From contig BSDZ01000094.1 of the NCBI GenBank assembly GCA_030268105.1, forward strand, positions 310,001-374,000: 64,000 nucleotides of DNA. Reading direction: 5' to 3'. The number at the start of each line of letters is the position of its first letter. The stretch's first letter is position 1. The notes beneath the pieces are model-generated. The model was not told the origin of the DNA, searched no databases, and was given only the letters and a program-made list of their open reading frames with translations. Of this stretch, positions 13,901 to 26,514 are shown piece by piece. The position numbers were made by a program, and so were the translations under genes. Source of the stretch: Volvox africanus (lineage: Eukaryota > Chlorophyta > Chlorophyceae > Chlamydomonadales > Volvocaceae).

Positions 13901-16900
13901 ACCGGGACTCTTTCGATGCGGGCAGAAGGGATAGGACGCGTGGAGGGTTTCTTTCCTACCTTTCTCACCATGAGATGTTCCTACCTTCGCTTGATTCGTC
14001 TGCTGCTTCTCTGGTCATGTGATCCTGTCCCTGCGATAGGGCACCGCCGCGACTGCGCTCGCGGGCTTGTATGGGGCCCTCCGAGTCCTCAACCTACCCG
14101 CCGCGGCGCTGAAGGAGCAGCGGATCGTTTGTGTGGGCGCCGGTTCGGCGGGCATGGGCGTGGTGCGCATGATTGCGGCAGGTGCGGCTCACAGAAGATT
14201 ATTATGGATGCCTTCGTGCAGCCATCGTGTGGCTATGGTGTGTGCAGCCATCGTGCGTGTAGTCGTCGTGTGCCCCGCATCTGATGTGTCAACATGCCGG
14301 ATGCGTGATGCTTATTACTAGCTGCGCAGTAAATAAAGCTGAGCGGCCATGGGCTCACTGCAAGGGAGGGGTGAGTCTCGTGTGTGTAGTCGTGTATGTG
14401 TATAAGTGCGTATGCGCTGCTTGCTGACTAGTACAGAGAGCTCAAGCTGGCGTGGATCGTTTGGCCAGATCCACCAACCAGACAGGACGGAAGTGGCCTT
14501 CCAAATACCCTTTTCTCTAGGCATTTCTGCAGCACCAACGTCTCCAGATAGCCCCCCGGAGGCAGTGCCGATGATGAGGCCTTGCAGGCCGTCTGCGAGC
14601 AGTCCACCGCCATCTTCACCCGCTATGTTCCTCCCATTGCACGATCCAGGGAGGACCTCTGAAGCGAGATAACCTCCTTGTTGAATCGTCTTCGTTAGTA
14701 GTTGCATTCTTCTCTTCTTCTTTTTTACTTTCACCCAGCACAGTCCTCACAGGTTTCGGTACAGCCGCTCCTCTCTGACGTGGACTCCATGTGGGTGCGC
14801 CTGACCCTACCCGAACCGCTCTATATACCGCTTTATATACCGCTCTAAATACCGCTCGATGTACTGCTCTTTATACCGCGTTAATTTCTGAATGGGATCC
14901 GCCTTTGTGGCTCCTGTGGCTTTCCATTCCACTGTTCGCCGTCCTCTCGTCGTCGTGATATGGCACGCAGGCATGCAGAAGCAAGGGCTAAGCTTCGAGC
15001 AGGCGGCGTCGCGGTTCTGGGTGCTGGATTACAACGGCCTCATCACGATCGCGCGAAGCAGCGTGGCAGAGCACGTGCGTCCCTTCGCATGCCGGGACCC
15101 CAGACACGAGGGAGAGAGCTTGCTGTCGGTTATCAAACGGGTGAGCCGCATGAGACTTCTTTCGAGTCCTGTCCTGTGGTAAAACTAGCAGTGGAGGGGG
15201 GTTTAGGCGGGTTTAGGTGGGGGTTAGAGGTTGTATGCGGGAAGAGGCCGCGGAGAAGGTACTAAAGGTTATGGGAGATGAGGTTAAATGTGACAGGGTG
15301 GTGGTGGGGTGGTATTTATTCCTCAGCAGCAGCGGCCCATTAACCTAACCTGCTAGAGGGGCGGAGCCGCTCTGCTTCTCCTCGCGGCTAAATTGAGGGA
15401 CCCCTCTGCTGAGTTTATGCTTAAATAGGTGAGCTGAAGTGCATTTGTGCCGTCATGTCGTGATGTCGTCACTGTTCGTCGTTTTTCGCGTGCCTTACCA
15501 CCAACCTCGTGGGCACGGGACATCCCCGTGTTATGGGCAGGCTGGGGACATCCCCGTGTCATGGGCAGGCTGGGGACATCCCCGTGTTATGGGCAGGCTG
15601 GGGACATTCCCGTGTCAATCTTCAGTGAGGGGTTTGCAATCCAAGATTGTCACGCCTGCTAATCTAACCGTTGAAGATTGCATCCACCTCCATTTGTCAT
15701 TCTTCCATGATGGTTTCCGCCACGATTACAGCTCATGGGCTTCGTCCCCTTTGGAGGTCGTAGCATTGTCACCTTACCCTTCCCCTCCCCGCCAACACCT
15801 TACGCAGCCGCCTGACCATCCCTACCCTCCCCTACCCACCTCGATCCGCGAACCACCGCACACCCGCTCACGCCGGCCGTTCAGATTAAGCCTACCATTC
15901 TTCTCGGCCTGGCTGGCGCGGGGCGGCTGTTCACGGAGGAGACCCTGACCGCCATGAACGAGGGCTGTCCACAGCAGCGACCCATCATCTTCCCCATGTC
16001 CAATCCCACCAGTCGCATGGAGTGCACTGCTGAGGAAGCTATGCGCTGCACCGGAGGACGCGCCATCTACGCCTCCGGCAGCCCACAGACCCCTGTGGAG
16101 CTCCCCGATGGACGCACTGTGGCCGTGTCGCAGGCCAACAACATGTACATATTCCCGGGTGGGTGCCGGGCATGTCGGGCTGGAAAGCAGGACGGGGATG
16201 TCGCTGGGCGCGCGAGCGGGCGCCGCGTTACGTATCTCGCCATTCAGTGCATGTCCCGCCTCATATCCCATCCACCGCTTTTGGCTTGATCCTTCAACCT
16301 CCGTTGTACGTGTTCTGTTTTCATCTTATATTCCCATCTCTTCCACCCCCGGCTATCCAACTTCGTCCTTGTCCCCAGGTGTGGCTCTGGGTGGCTTCCT
16401 TGGCCAGACTCGCATCATTACGGACGCCATGTTGATGGCCGCGGCTGAGGAGCTGCCCAAGCTAGTTCCCAAGGAGGACCTGGAAAAGGGTGGGTTAGGG
16501 TAGTAGGACCAAGGGGGGAGGGCGACACAAATTTGGGCCAAGGGCCAAGGGCCAAGGGGGGTAGTAGGACCAAGGGGGGCGGCCAGACAAACAACTATGC
16601 CAGACACAAAAACCACATCGGCGCTGTGCGCTTAATGAAATGCTGTCAAGTTGCTACTGAGCGGGACCAGCCGCTAGCCGAGATGGCACACAAATAGTTT
16701 TGGGCCGGAAGAGGCGTGCGCCGTATAGATTGCGCAGAAGGCAGAGGACGCACTACAATTCCGGTGCGAAGGGATTCTTAGCAGCAAGAGAGCTTCCTCG
16801 CTGTTTCCCGCTCAGGTTTCCGTTCACGCTCGTAGCGACTACGGGTTACCACGCTACGGCTTTTTCCAGGGCCGGGATCATTCCACGAGGGAGAGCTGTT

Positions 16901-17361
16901 CTTACACTGTGCTGTTGTGGCGCTCATTGCCAGGCATTCGTGTTTAGGTAGAAAGGTGGTACATGCGGCAACACCATACTAGATGCGCTCACACGTGCAC
17001 AACTACACCAACCCTGGTTATAGGTAGCACACGCGATGTGTATAAAAATTTGTTGTTTCGCCCATCTATTGGTCCTTATGTTCCTTACCGGATCCTCATG
17101 ACCCCGATTAAGGTTGCCCGCCCTTCCATCCATCCATCCGGTGCAGGTCTGGTGTATCCCCGTCTCGCGGCCATCCGGGACATCTCGGCCAGCATTGCCA
17201 CCGCTGTGGCCCTTGCCGCGGGGGAGGAGGGTCGCCTTCGCGGCCGAATGCGCGATAAGTTCGCCCAGGGCCCCGACGCCATGCGGTCCTTCATCTCCAA
17301 ATCTATGTTCTACCCGGATTACAAGGCGCTCGTGCATTTGCCCAATGGCCTCGAGGAATGA
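7923..17361 (+). CDS. Malic enzyme, probably mitochondrial, 15 exons
   Basis: Oxidative decarboxylation of malate to pyruvate with NAD(P). Exons: 7923-8070, 8477-8553, 9579-9662, 10533-10700, 10871-10984, 11401-11439, 11641-11698, 12366-12413, 13148-13284, 13681-13809, 14040-14181, 14971-15140, 15885-16158, 16379-16489, 17147-17361; all phases agree, giving 637 residues. Landmarks: [12 protein letters not shown] (exon 3), YTPTVG with the catalytic tyrosine at 166, GIPIGK with the catalytic lysine at 237, FNDDIQ (329-334, metal ligands), the nucleotide-binding GAGSAG (367-372), SNPTS and ASGSP. Exon 6 is only 39 nt and exon 8 only 48 nt. Intron 3 (9663-10532) has a GC donor (CAG|GCAAGT). The first exon is basic and hydroxylated with leucine runs and ends in a VRFIH-like cleavage context, so I infer a mitochondrial presequence. 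NAD or NADP preference is not decided. Exon 1 rests on phase and splice sites, not homology. Confidence 0.93.
9034..9154. repeat. Long near-perfect hairpin in malic enzyme intron 2
   Basis: Arms 9034-9072 and 9116-9154 are perfectly complementary over 39 nt. Inside, after a symmetric 7/7-nt internal loop, 9080-9088 pairs with 9100-9108 (9 bp), leaving an 11-nt terminal loop. The whole is one stem of about 55 positions within 121 nt. It could be a small-RNA (miRNA-like) precursor or a tiny foldback element. Confidence 0.9.
10141..10257 (+). repeat. G-rich polypurine tract in malic enzyme intron 3
   Basis: Irregular GGGA/GGAC units with many GGG runs 1-5 nt apart, a sequence able to form a G-quadruplex. 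A similar tract lies at 27893-27956. Confidence 0.75.
10744..10807 (+). repeat. (GGT)n and GTGCGG microsatellite in malic enzyme intron 4
   Basis: About nine GGT triplets, then three to four copies of a GTGCGG hexamer, inside the intron 10701-10870. Confidence 0.8.
11729..11812 (+). repeat. GGTGTTGGGGAT-type minisatellite in malic enzyme intron 7
   Basis: Degenerate repeats of GGTGTTGGGGAT and GGGTTGTTGG lie just downstream of the exon 11641-11698. They are imperfect and G-rich. Confidence 0.65.
12711..12979. repeat. (ATTAT)n pentanucleotide array in malic enzyme intron 8
   Basis: About 50 nearly perfect ATTAT units, flanked by TATATA runs, fill 270 bp of the intron 12414-13147. The open frames with a repeated YIIL pattern here come only from the repeat and are not genes. 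Confidence 0.97.
14811..14880 (+). repeat. 12-nt minisatellite in malic enzyme intron 11
   Basis: Five to six copies of a CCGCTCTATATA-like unit with single-base changes between copies, about 90 bp before the acceptor of exon 12 at 14971. Confidence 0.8.
15512..15617 (+). repeat. 28-nt minisatellite in malic enzyme intron 12
   Basis: Four tandem copies of a 28-nt unit holding GGGGACATCCCC, itself nearly palindromic, and GTGTTATGGGCAGGCT. Copies alternate TTATGG and TCATGG, which suggests duplication of a dimer. Confidence 0.9.
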
Positions 17362-20300
17362 GGCATCGTGAGGGGAGCAGCGGTCTATGAGGCATTGCAA
17401 TGGGAGGCACGACGGTGTCACGGCGTCTGCGGCGCCAGAGCACACGTGTTTGGGGTTTGTTGTGGTGTCATCATAACCATGCTTGGAAGCGGGATGAGAT
17501 GTCTAGCGTCCGGATGATCATGTGCAACAGGGGCATGGTCATCCGGGCCTTGCGATGGCCCATAATAAGTAACATAACAAGGGTCAGAATAAAAGTACCA
17601 AAACTGGAGCCGGAAGCAGCTCATAAGAAGCTAGGCAGTCCTTCTCTGCACGTCGTTAGGACATGATGTTACACACGCTACAGGCGCAAGCAAACAATTA
17701 GTTGCTATCTTCCAAGGGGCGCGTGGGGAGCAATCGCAGCAGGAGGGGGTGGGAGGAAATGCAAAATCCAGTATTTTAGCCCCCATGATATGCTGCCGCG
17801 GAGATGCCAGGAGCCCGTACATGGACCATGAAGACGCAATCGACGAGGATACATTCCCATTGTGCGTCCTGAGGGGGTTCCAAAATGTACAGCTTTTCTG
17901 CAACAGACAGACAACAGGACTACCACAAGCCACCAGAGACCTAAACCAAAGAGTGGATGTATGTGTGAGCACGAGCGTAAGCACGCACGCAGCAGTTAGC
18001 GATTGGTGCTTCTTCTGTCCGGAGTGTGGGATGGGGCAATACACCTGTGGCTTTGGGTACGGATCTTTGTCCCCACCCTGAATCCTCCTCTGCGAGCGAA
18101 GCGGGACCAATCTTAGCCCAGGACCAGGTTGTTTATGTCATATCATGTACTGCACTGTCTCGTACGGTACCGCATCGTACCTCAAGGCAGGTGGATTTGT
18201 CACGGGCCGAGCTTTGATAGGCGTCCGGGAGGCCATGCATCGTTTTTAAATTGGATAACGTTCGTGTTGGGGCCTTATGTAAGGTGCCTATCACGTGACG
18301 TGGTTTTTCCTTATGCCAAAATATGCGATCTCCGAGAGTATTTTACCCCGGCCTCTTTGCGGTAGCGAGGGAAGATGGCTTCTCTCCTATCTGTGTATGC
18401 ATATGGGGTGCTGGGGTGTAGGACAGGCCCTGTGGACAGTGTAGATACACATGCGCATTGCATGCTGCGGGCTTGACCGGCTTGCTCGCTCCTCGGCGTA
18501 TCTAGAGGCAGATCTAGATGTCATTGTTGAAGGCAGGACCTTTCGGAGGTGCTGAATGGGAGGACGAATTCCGTTAAATGCGGACGTGGAATTGCGGATT
18601 GCGGCTGGTATTGCGAACAGTCTCTGAAGCTTTTGGATTCATCGCTCAGGTGCCGAGTTGGCACTCAACAGGTGTTCATGACTGACTGCTGAGATGCCAC
18701 TGCGTTCCTTGCTAATATGCGCATGGTGGATGGTAAGATGGGTTTCGGAGCCACCAAACGCCCACGAACTAATACATATTCTGATGACCGGCCTGCCGGT
18801 TTGTGTCATAGGCGGGTAAGGATCCTATCATTTTTGTTGCCTAGCTGGGCAGTCCAGAATCATAGGCCACTAGGGGCCGTGGTGGCTTATCGTATTGGTT
18901 ATGCACGGGTATCTAGCTGTTACCTACGTGACCCAGTTTTATTATCCCGTGCGGTCCTCTACCGCTAACAAGTGGCCGTGACTGGGGGCCCCTAAAAGCA
19001 CATACAGCCTTGACTGTGTGCGTATAGAGCATTCGTGCGTATGCGTGTATGTGCTCACGACCGCAAACTGGGCAATGGAGAGTTTTCCACTCGGCGTAGA
19101 GATTTCGACGCTGGGAGCCCAGGGTGGCGACTGTCTTGTCCTGCCTGTAACCACGAGGCCTTGGCCGATTAGCCCTCGAAGGAATATTGGCGTGCTGCTG
19201 CTGCGGCGGCGGTGTCAGCGGCGGCGGCGGCGGCGGTGGCGGCGGCGGAACAAACCAATCTGCGAATGGAGTGGCAGCTGTGCTGGGTGCTGCCACTCCA
19301 GGACTCCACCCACAGCAGCTGGACGTATCTAGAATAAAGGACCATAAACTCCATCAGGTGTAAATCAAATTTCGTTCTTTGGTATTTTTGTTCAAGCTTG
19401 AGTACGAGTTAATTTATAGCCTAACGAAAAGGGCAGCAGAAAGCCGATCGTAACCGAGAATTTCTCGCCGCTGGACTTTATTAGGCACCTTTACATCGTT
19501 TGGTGATAACGCGGAGGCAGGTGCGGGGTAATGGCGTTCCTGCCGGTGAAGGCGCCCCCACATATACCTATTGGAGATTGACACGACGCCGTCCACGTCC
19601 GTATCCTACCCTCACTCTTGCTAGCCTGATGTTCCAAACCAACCAATGAGTCAAACAACCATTGGCATTTTACCAAATGCTAGCCAGTACTCCCGATCGC
19701 TAATTAAAGTAGCTGGAGAGCGCCCCCGATGCAGTTGGAGGGGCTGAGGTTGTGTGAGTGCGTTGGCGGTGGCTGGAGCCCTCTGCGCTGGTGTGAGCGG
19801 ATTTCCATCCACGGTCATCATAAATTATGACCCATGGGTCGGTGGCTCACCGGCGTGCTGGCAACATACTTTGTTCAGACGAAGCGGCTAAGAGATTAAT
19901 CCTTGTTATCATTCATTGAATTGCAAATTTCTACCGATTATGTCAAGCTTCATAACCAGCTTAGCTTTCTTGTTGGTACGGCAGTAGTATGCACATGTGT
20001 ATGGGATGGAACGAAACGACGAGACACAACGCGAGTTTATGCCGTCGTGAAGGATTGGTGTTGTGTGCGCGTGCGCGGACATAAACTGAGCGTGAGGAGG
20101 AGGGGGAGGAAAGGGGAGGAAGCATGGCATCGATTATGCCCTAGGGCATGCATCATAGACAGGGGCTTGACGGGACTTGACGGTGATGAATTGTGGGAGC
20201 CCTGTTGCATGCGGAAGTAAGCGAAAGTTCCTGAAAAACCCAATTGATTCGTTCGGCTCGAAGGGTTTTGCTGCGGGCTATGACAGGCCTTTGGACTCTA

Positions 20301-21191
20301 GAGCCGGTGAGCAGTTTGAATTGCTGAACAGAGCTTCGCGATGCCGAAACCCTAAAGAGTCACCGGATGTACTTATTACGTGAATTTGATGTTTATTACT
20401 GAAAAATTAAATTGCGTCATGAACCCCGAAAGCCCTGATGATGCAAACGAAGGAAAAGCACACTGGTCAAACGAATGGACTATTCTCTGGCGAGGGACAA
20501 AGTAATAGATCGCGAGGTTTGAAAAGATAAAAAATAACTTACAAATTTTATTATGACTATTAATCATACGAAACTTCATGGCGTTACCAAACACGTTACG
20601 TAGCCGCATCCCGGCAAGCCGCACGTACATAACGACCCGTCGACCGAACTCCAACGCAGCCATCAAATCCGTGATGCTGCCCTCGTTGCCTTGTCCCCAC
20701 CCCACGAAACTATCCACATCATCAATCTATATCATCTATCAAAACAACCGGGGGCCAACTCTCAACAACCCTTAACAGTCTACGCCTTCCACTTGTCCTT
20801 GTATTACCGCCAGTAGCCACTATAGCTGGTTGCCCCCCAACTCATCCAATCCAGCGGAACAAAGCCTCCGCTCTCAAAGACCTTTCTGGGATCCGAAACA
20901 TGCAAATTGGGCCCGACGAAGTTTGCTGCTTCCATTGACAGCTCCAGCCGTTTACAATTATGAGGTTTTCGATGCTCCAGCTTTGACGGAGCCCCCCTTA
21001 TGCAACCCGTCGCGACCCCTTAAAAGTGCGTCAGTGCCGCCTTTGGCGCGCCTTCCGAGCAATCCCTTCTCCTGTACCACTACGATATTTACCTCGCCCT
21101 GAATTACACATTGCCACAAGGCAGTTGGACAGCAACCTCAGATTGTGTCGGGTCCAGTAAAAAACAGCAACGAAGAGCCCCAGCCGCCACA
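17362..21191. other. Intergenic region, malic enzyme to Csl gene
   Basis: 3.8 kb without a gene I can support. It holds the 3' leader of malic enzyme (a candidate TGTAA signal lies far off, at 18278-18282), a GGC-rich trinucleotide run at 19197-19250, an 11-bp perfect hairpin (19267-19277 with 19290-19300), and the Csl promoter. The open frames at 17749-18081 (plus) and 18913-19296 (minus, proline run opposite the GGC repeat) show no domain and no splice-compatible partners. Confidence 0.6.
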
Positions 21192-24100
21192 ATGATCTTC
21201 TACCTGGGAGTTGGCATCCTCTTCACCGTTTATGCGGTCGACCTTCTGGTGCTGGTGGTGGTGGCAGCCATCGCCCGCAGCGCCGAGGTCGCGGCGCTCC
21301 TCCGACGGCGCGTCCAGGAACGGCGCAGCAAAAGCACGGAAAAGAAGAAACAGGAGGCAGCGGCAGCAGCCGCCGCCGCCACCGCTGCCAGCGGCGGTGC
21401 GGTGCCTCTGGCTGCAAGCGGCACCGGCACCGGTGCCACCCTAGGTGGCGGCAGGACTGCGGCCGCCGGCGGTGGCGGTGGCGGCGCCTCTAGCGCCGCT
21501 ACAGCGCCCCAGGTAGCCTCGGTTAATCGGTTTGCATTGGAGCCGAGTCCCAGCGGCAGCAGCGACTACAGCAGCAGCAGCCTTGAGGCGGACGGGGAGG
21601 GGGAGGATACCGGCAGTGAGGAAGAGGACGGTGCGCTAAGGGCCGAGGTCATCACTGCCCCGGCACCCGCCACTATCATCAGCATCCCAGGTGTGAAGAG
21701 GTTTAAACACATGTAGGACCGAGAAACCCGCATGTCCACACGAAGTGCCGTTGTTCCAGCAGCCGTTTCCGTTTTCGCAGCCCAAAACGTGCGGTGCAAA
21801 TACGTACAACGTACGACATACAGAGTGAGAGGTGCATCAGGTAAACATCAGGTAAACATAGCCTCATGTTCTAAGGCTCTCTCCTCCTCCCTCCTCTCCC
21901 CTCCTCCTGCCTCCTCCTGCCTCCTCCTGCCTCCTCCTGCCTCCTCCTGCCTCCTCCTGCCTCCTCCTCCCTCCTCTCCCCTCCTCTCCCTCCTCCTGCC
22001 TCCTCCCGCCTCCTCGCCCCTCCCGCCTCCTCCCTCCCCTCCTCTCCTCTCTCCTCAAGTTGGCCTTTAGCCTTACTGTAATCGTTTTCTTCCAAACGCC
22101 GATTTCATGTTTTGTTTGCACCAAAAAGTTTCGGGGTGTGACCAGGGCATTGTTTGACACCCATCTAAGCACCGCCGCATGGCCGTAGAGGCTACTGTTT
22201 ATGAACGCAGAAGACGCAGACCTTCCGCAACCATCACTCCCCCTTCTCCTACTACGCAGATGACCCATGGGGTGGTGCCAAGGCCCCCAAAGTGCTCATC
22301 CAGCTGCCCATGTACAATGAGGAGGCCCACGCATCCACAATCATCGACGCCTGCTGCCGCATCAAGTACCCCCGAGACCGCCTGCTGATTCAGGTGAGGA
22401 GGGGGAAAGGAGGGGTTTTGAAATCCGAAACGCACACGCAGGATAGCGGCCTGTTGACTCCTATCCTTTTTGATCGAGCTCATCGCCGGTTTTTGAAGAG
22501 TCTAATTTCACTGGCAATCCCTCAACCGCCATTCTCTGAGGGGACTACGGAGAGCAATCTTTGAGACGACCTCTTTGACCATTTTAAAGTTAGCTTTCAA
22601 GCTTTGTTCCATACGAAGTTGCGGATGCACTCCGTATGCGGTGTTCTCGGTCCCACTTAATACCCCTCCGGTTTGTCGTTCCTCGCCAGGTTAGGTAATG
22701 TTGTGATATCACTCATGACGCTGCCATATGCTTGATGTAAGAGTGTGATAAAGGGACTTCTTCCGTTCTGCACGCACCCTTGCTATCTTCAGGTATTGGA
22801 CGATAGCACCAAAGAAGCTGTACGACAGAAGGTTGACGCCGCTGCTGCGCTGTGCATCGAGAATGGGCATCCGGTGCAGGTAGGAAGGGAAGGGGATGGG
22901 TGAATTAGCATTCCCCCTGGTGAATGCAGGCGGCGTAGTTCGCACGTCTCTTGCACCGTTGACCCGATAACGCAGCGCCAGTGCAGCGAGTGCTACCAGC
23001 CAATGTAGCACCAACACGACCGATCGTATCGGGGGTTCGTAACAAAAACGTTGCCCTTTTGCTGCAAACGTTGTCGCGGAATCCTGGAAGACATCTTGCC
23101 ATAGCCGTGGCCAAGAATAGTCCAAACGAAAGTTTCAAAGCTTAAGTAAATTGACCGTCAATGACGGTTACCACCGTGCAGGTAATGCGGCGCGACAACC
23201 GATCCGGCTTTAAGGCGGGCGCCATGGTGGAGGGCCTCAACCGCGTAGAGGGTCTGGGCTTTGAGTATTGCGCTATTTTTGATGCAGGTGCGAAGCCAAA
23301 GGATGGCGAAGGCAGAGGGATTGCTTTTTGAAAGCCGTTGCCGGCTAACCCCCAAAGCGGTTCGAAGCTGCTTGGGGGACTAGAAAGAACGGAGGAGTAA
23401 AATTACGCACATTTTACACATAATAACAGCAAAAGCGTTTTAGAGCTTCACTGATTGCAATTGAATCGATGTTTTATTGAACATTGCCATAACATAAATT
23501 AACTGACGATCGTCCATGATTCGGGTTTATGTTCCAAGATCCTAGGGTTCGTTCCGAGCGGAAAGAAACTCCCCCAGAATCTACCCGGGCCAGGACTCTT
23601 CACATATTTATCTTTTCCTAATTAAATGACGATTCGGATCCACAGCCCCGAGCAGCCCCGAAAGAATGCGACTTTGCGCAACTGCCCTTATTACTATTGT
23701 TGCGGCTGCTGCACAGCTGCCGCTCCCGTTGCTGCTACCTGCGGAATCCGTCCACAGCTACCATAAAACCCCTACACCATCAAAAGGCTCTCATCACGAC
23801 CATTCTCACGATCTCCGTTTCCGTATGTGCAACATAAAGGTTGTCCCTGTGACTCGGGTGCCGTGTCTTGGTCTGCGAGTACTTCCACAATCCTCTCTGT
23901 GCCCCAGACTTCGAACCCCCCCTGGATTTCCTGGAGGAAACGATCCCCGTCATGCACCGCGACAAGACCCTGGCCTACGTACAAACCCGCTGGGCCTTCT
24001 CCAACGGTAACGAGTCCTTCCTTACCTGGGTTCAGGTAAGGCCTCGTCGGTGTGTGACAGGACAGTACGGAAACGAACGCAACGCAAACACATGTGAAGT

Positions 24101-26461
24101 GACCAGAGTAATGGCCAAGGGTAGACCCGGGAAAGGCAGCACAGAGACAGACACAGACACATGGAATGGCCGGTCTGGAGCCCGGTGGGGGTAGGCAGGG
24201 TTATATCGGCGTGTTCTGCAAGGGCCCGATGGTTTTGATATTCCATGCAACGGTAACCCCACCTCAGCCTACCTCACATCTCCTCATTTCCATCTCGCTG
24301 GCGACCCCTCCGCGGGTCGAAGCACAGCCCACGCTGCCCCAACCCCCACCTAACCCCACAGAAAGTCAACCTGTCCTTCCACTTCGACGTGGAACAGCGC
24401 GCTCGCTCCTACCTGGGCTGGTTCTTCAACTTCAACGGCACCGCGGGCGTGTGGCGCATCCAGGTAGGGGGAGGTGGGGAAAGACCTTCACGGGAAGGTG
24501 CGGGACATCGAATGAGGGACCGCCTACCGCCCCGGGATAATAGTAGTACCTCCACCCTCCTAGCAGCAATATTAGTAGTAGTAGTGTAGCAGGTGGTGAT
24601 GGTGGAGGAGGAGGAGAGGAAGGGCGGTAATGGGGACCCGTCAGGTGCTGAGGATTGACCTTTAGGAGTGTGCGTGTGCACGTTCTGTACTGTACCTGTG
24701 CCGCACTACGCTGCGTTACGGACATCGTGAAATCATGTCACTGGACAAAAGTTGAGCGAGTGGAGAGGGTGGCAAGTGGCTTGCGAGTGTGCATGTGTAA
24801 GCAACCAGCGTACCAGACTAACAACGCGTATGCATGGTTTCAATTCAGCGATAGAGTGGCTCCGCAGAAATTTAGCTTGTGATTGTATGTTATATATATT
24901 GTCATTATATCATTGTGTTCAAACCCTCCCACCAGTTACGACTTGTCCTAAGCTTTCCGCCGTTTATTTGGGGCTTCACGGCACCAACGCCCCAGGTCAA
25001 TGTCTGTGTCCCACCCCCCTTCCTTCCGCCCCCACAACATACACACACGCACAAACGTACACAGTCTATCCATGACGCCGGTGGCTGGCAGAGTGACACT
25101 GTGGTTGAGGACATGGACTTGTCGCTTCGATGCTATCTGAAGGGATGGAACGCGATCTATCTGCCTCACGTGGATAACCCCAACGAGCTACCCTGCACCC
25201 TGTCTTCCTATAAGACGCAGCAGTTTAGGTAAGTAACCGTACGTGCGTACGGCGGGATATGCATTAAACGTACATCTGCATGAGGACGTCGTGGTTGCTG
25301 TATGTGCATGTCGTACGTGCTTTGTCGTCCAGAGGCAGCTCCATGCGGGTGTTTATCTGGTGCTGGGCCAGCTGGCCAGATGGATGAACCGTCACTCACC
25401 GAGGCCACTGCCTAGCTACGCCACCGCACTCACCTGAATGTCTAGCCATGGCTTTTAAAGTTATACAGGGTAGTGAGTGGCGGCCATCCATATCAACATA
25501 CACAATATAGAAGCCCACATTTATTTGATCAGTTGTCCTTATCCCGATCTTTCACTCTTGTCCATGTCGCCTGCTTAAGCCACACAAACGCACAGAGCTC
25601 CTGCAGGAGCTTATTTGAGCTCCCTGTGCTATCAGGGCTACGGACTCAGTCCCACTTCTTCACAACCTGCCACCCATCTCTCCATGTATGCAGCTACCAT
25701 ACATGGTGGTCCAAGTTACCTTCCCACCCATCCTGCACATACTTTCCCTCCCCTGATGGACTGGCCTTCCCATGGACTGTTGCTTATCATACTTCCCACC
25801 TGTGGATTACCCCTGATCGGCTCTGTCGTTTCCTCCCTCTTTCTCCCTGCCCCCCTGCCCCCCTCAACAGATGGCTGTCCGGTCCAATGCAGATCCTCAC
25901 AAAATCCTTCTCCAACATCATGCGTGCACGCGACATCAGCATTGGCCGCCGCCTTAACGCCTTCTGGTTCTTCATGCGCTACATCTTGTTTGCGGCCATC
26001 ACAGTGGGCGTGTTGGCGGTGCCGCCTGTGGCGCTTTGGGTGGAGGACTGGGACTGGAGCTGGCCGCAAATCTACTTCATTGTCTCCATCAACTTTGCAT
26101 TGGCCGTGTATCTGTGAGTAGCATTGGTTGATGATCAGAACGGGGAGAAGAGATAAACCCGTCGAGAGTTGTTACATTCGTATGAACAGCTGCAAAATGA
26201 ATTGCCTTCTGCGCCTTAGTCGCCAGCAACCCTCCCCGACTGAATGACATATAAAAATACATCAGAATGTGACAGTACGAGTAATGGTTACAAAGATTTA
26301 CCACTCAATCGGCTGAATACTGAACGCACGCATGCACGCACATAGCGACATGCACAGATTCTGCTGTTTCATGTTTTCATGTTTTGCTTCACCTTCTGTA
26401 ATAACGTAACACGAAAACAAACGCGCATTTACATACACATGCGCCCGCGCACGTATTGACG

Positions 26462-26514
<53 letters not shown>

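Noticed and set aside
15512..15617. CRISPR-like array of 28-nt repeats
   Set aside because: The copies are directly tandem with no spacers, inside a eukaryotic intron.
17749..18081. Plus-strand frame of 110 residues with several cysteines
   Set aside because: Lies in the malic enzyme 3' region, shows no recognisable fold, and the cysteines have no zinc-finger spacing.
18913..19296. Minus-strand proline-rich frame of 127 residues
   Set aside because: The proline run is the complement of a GGC microsatellite. No domain, and no splice-compatible neighbours.
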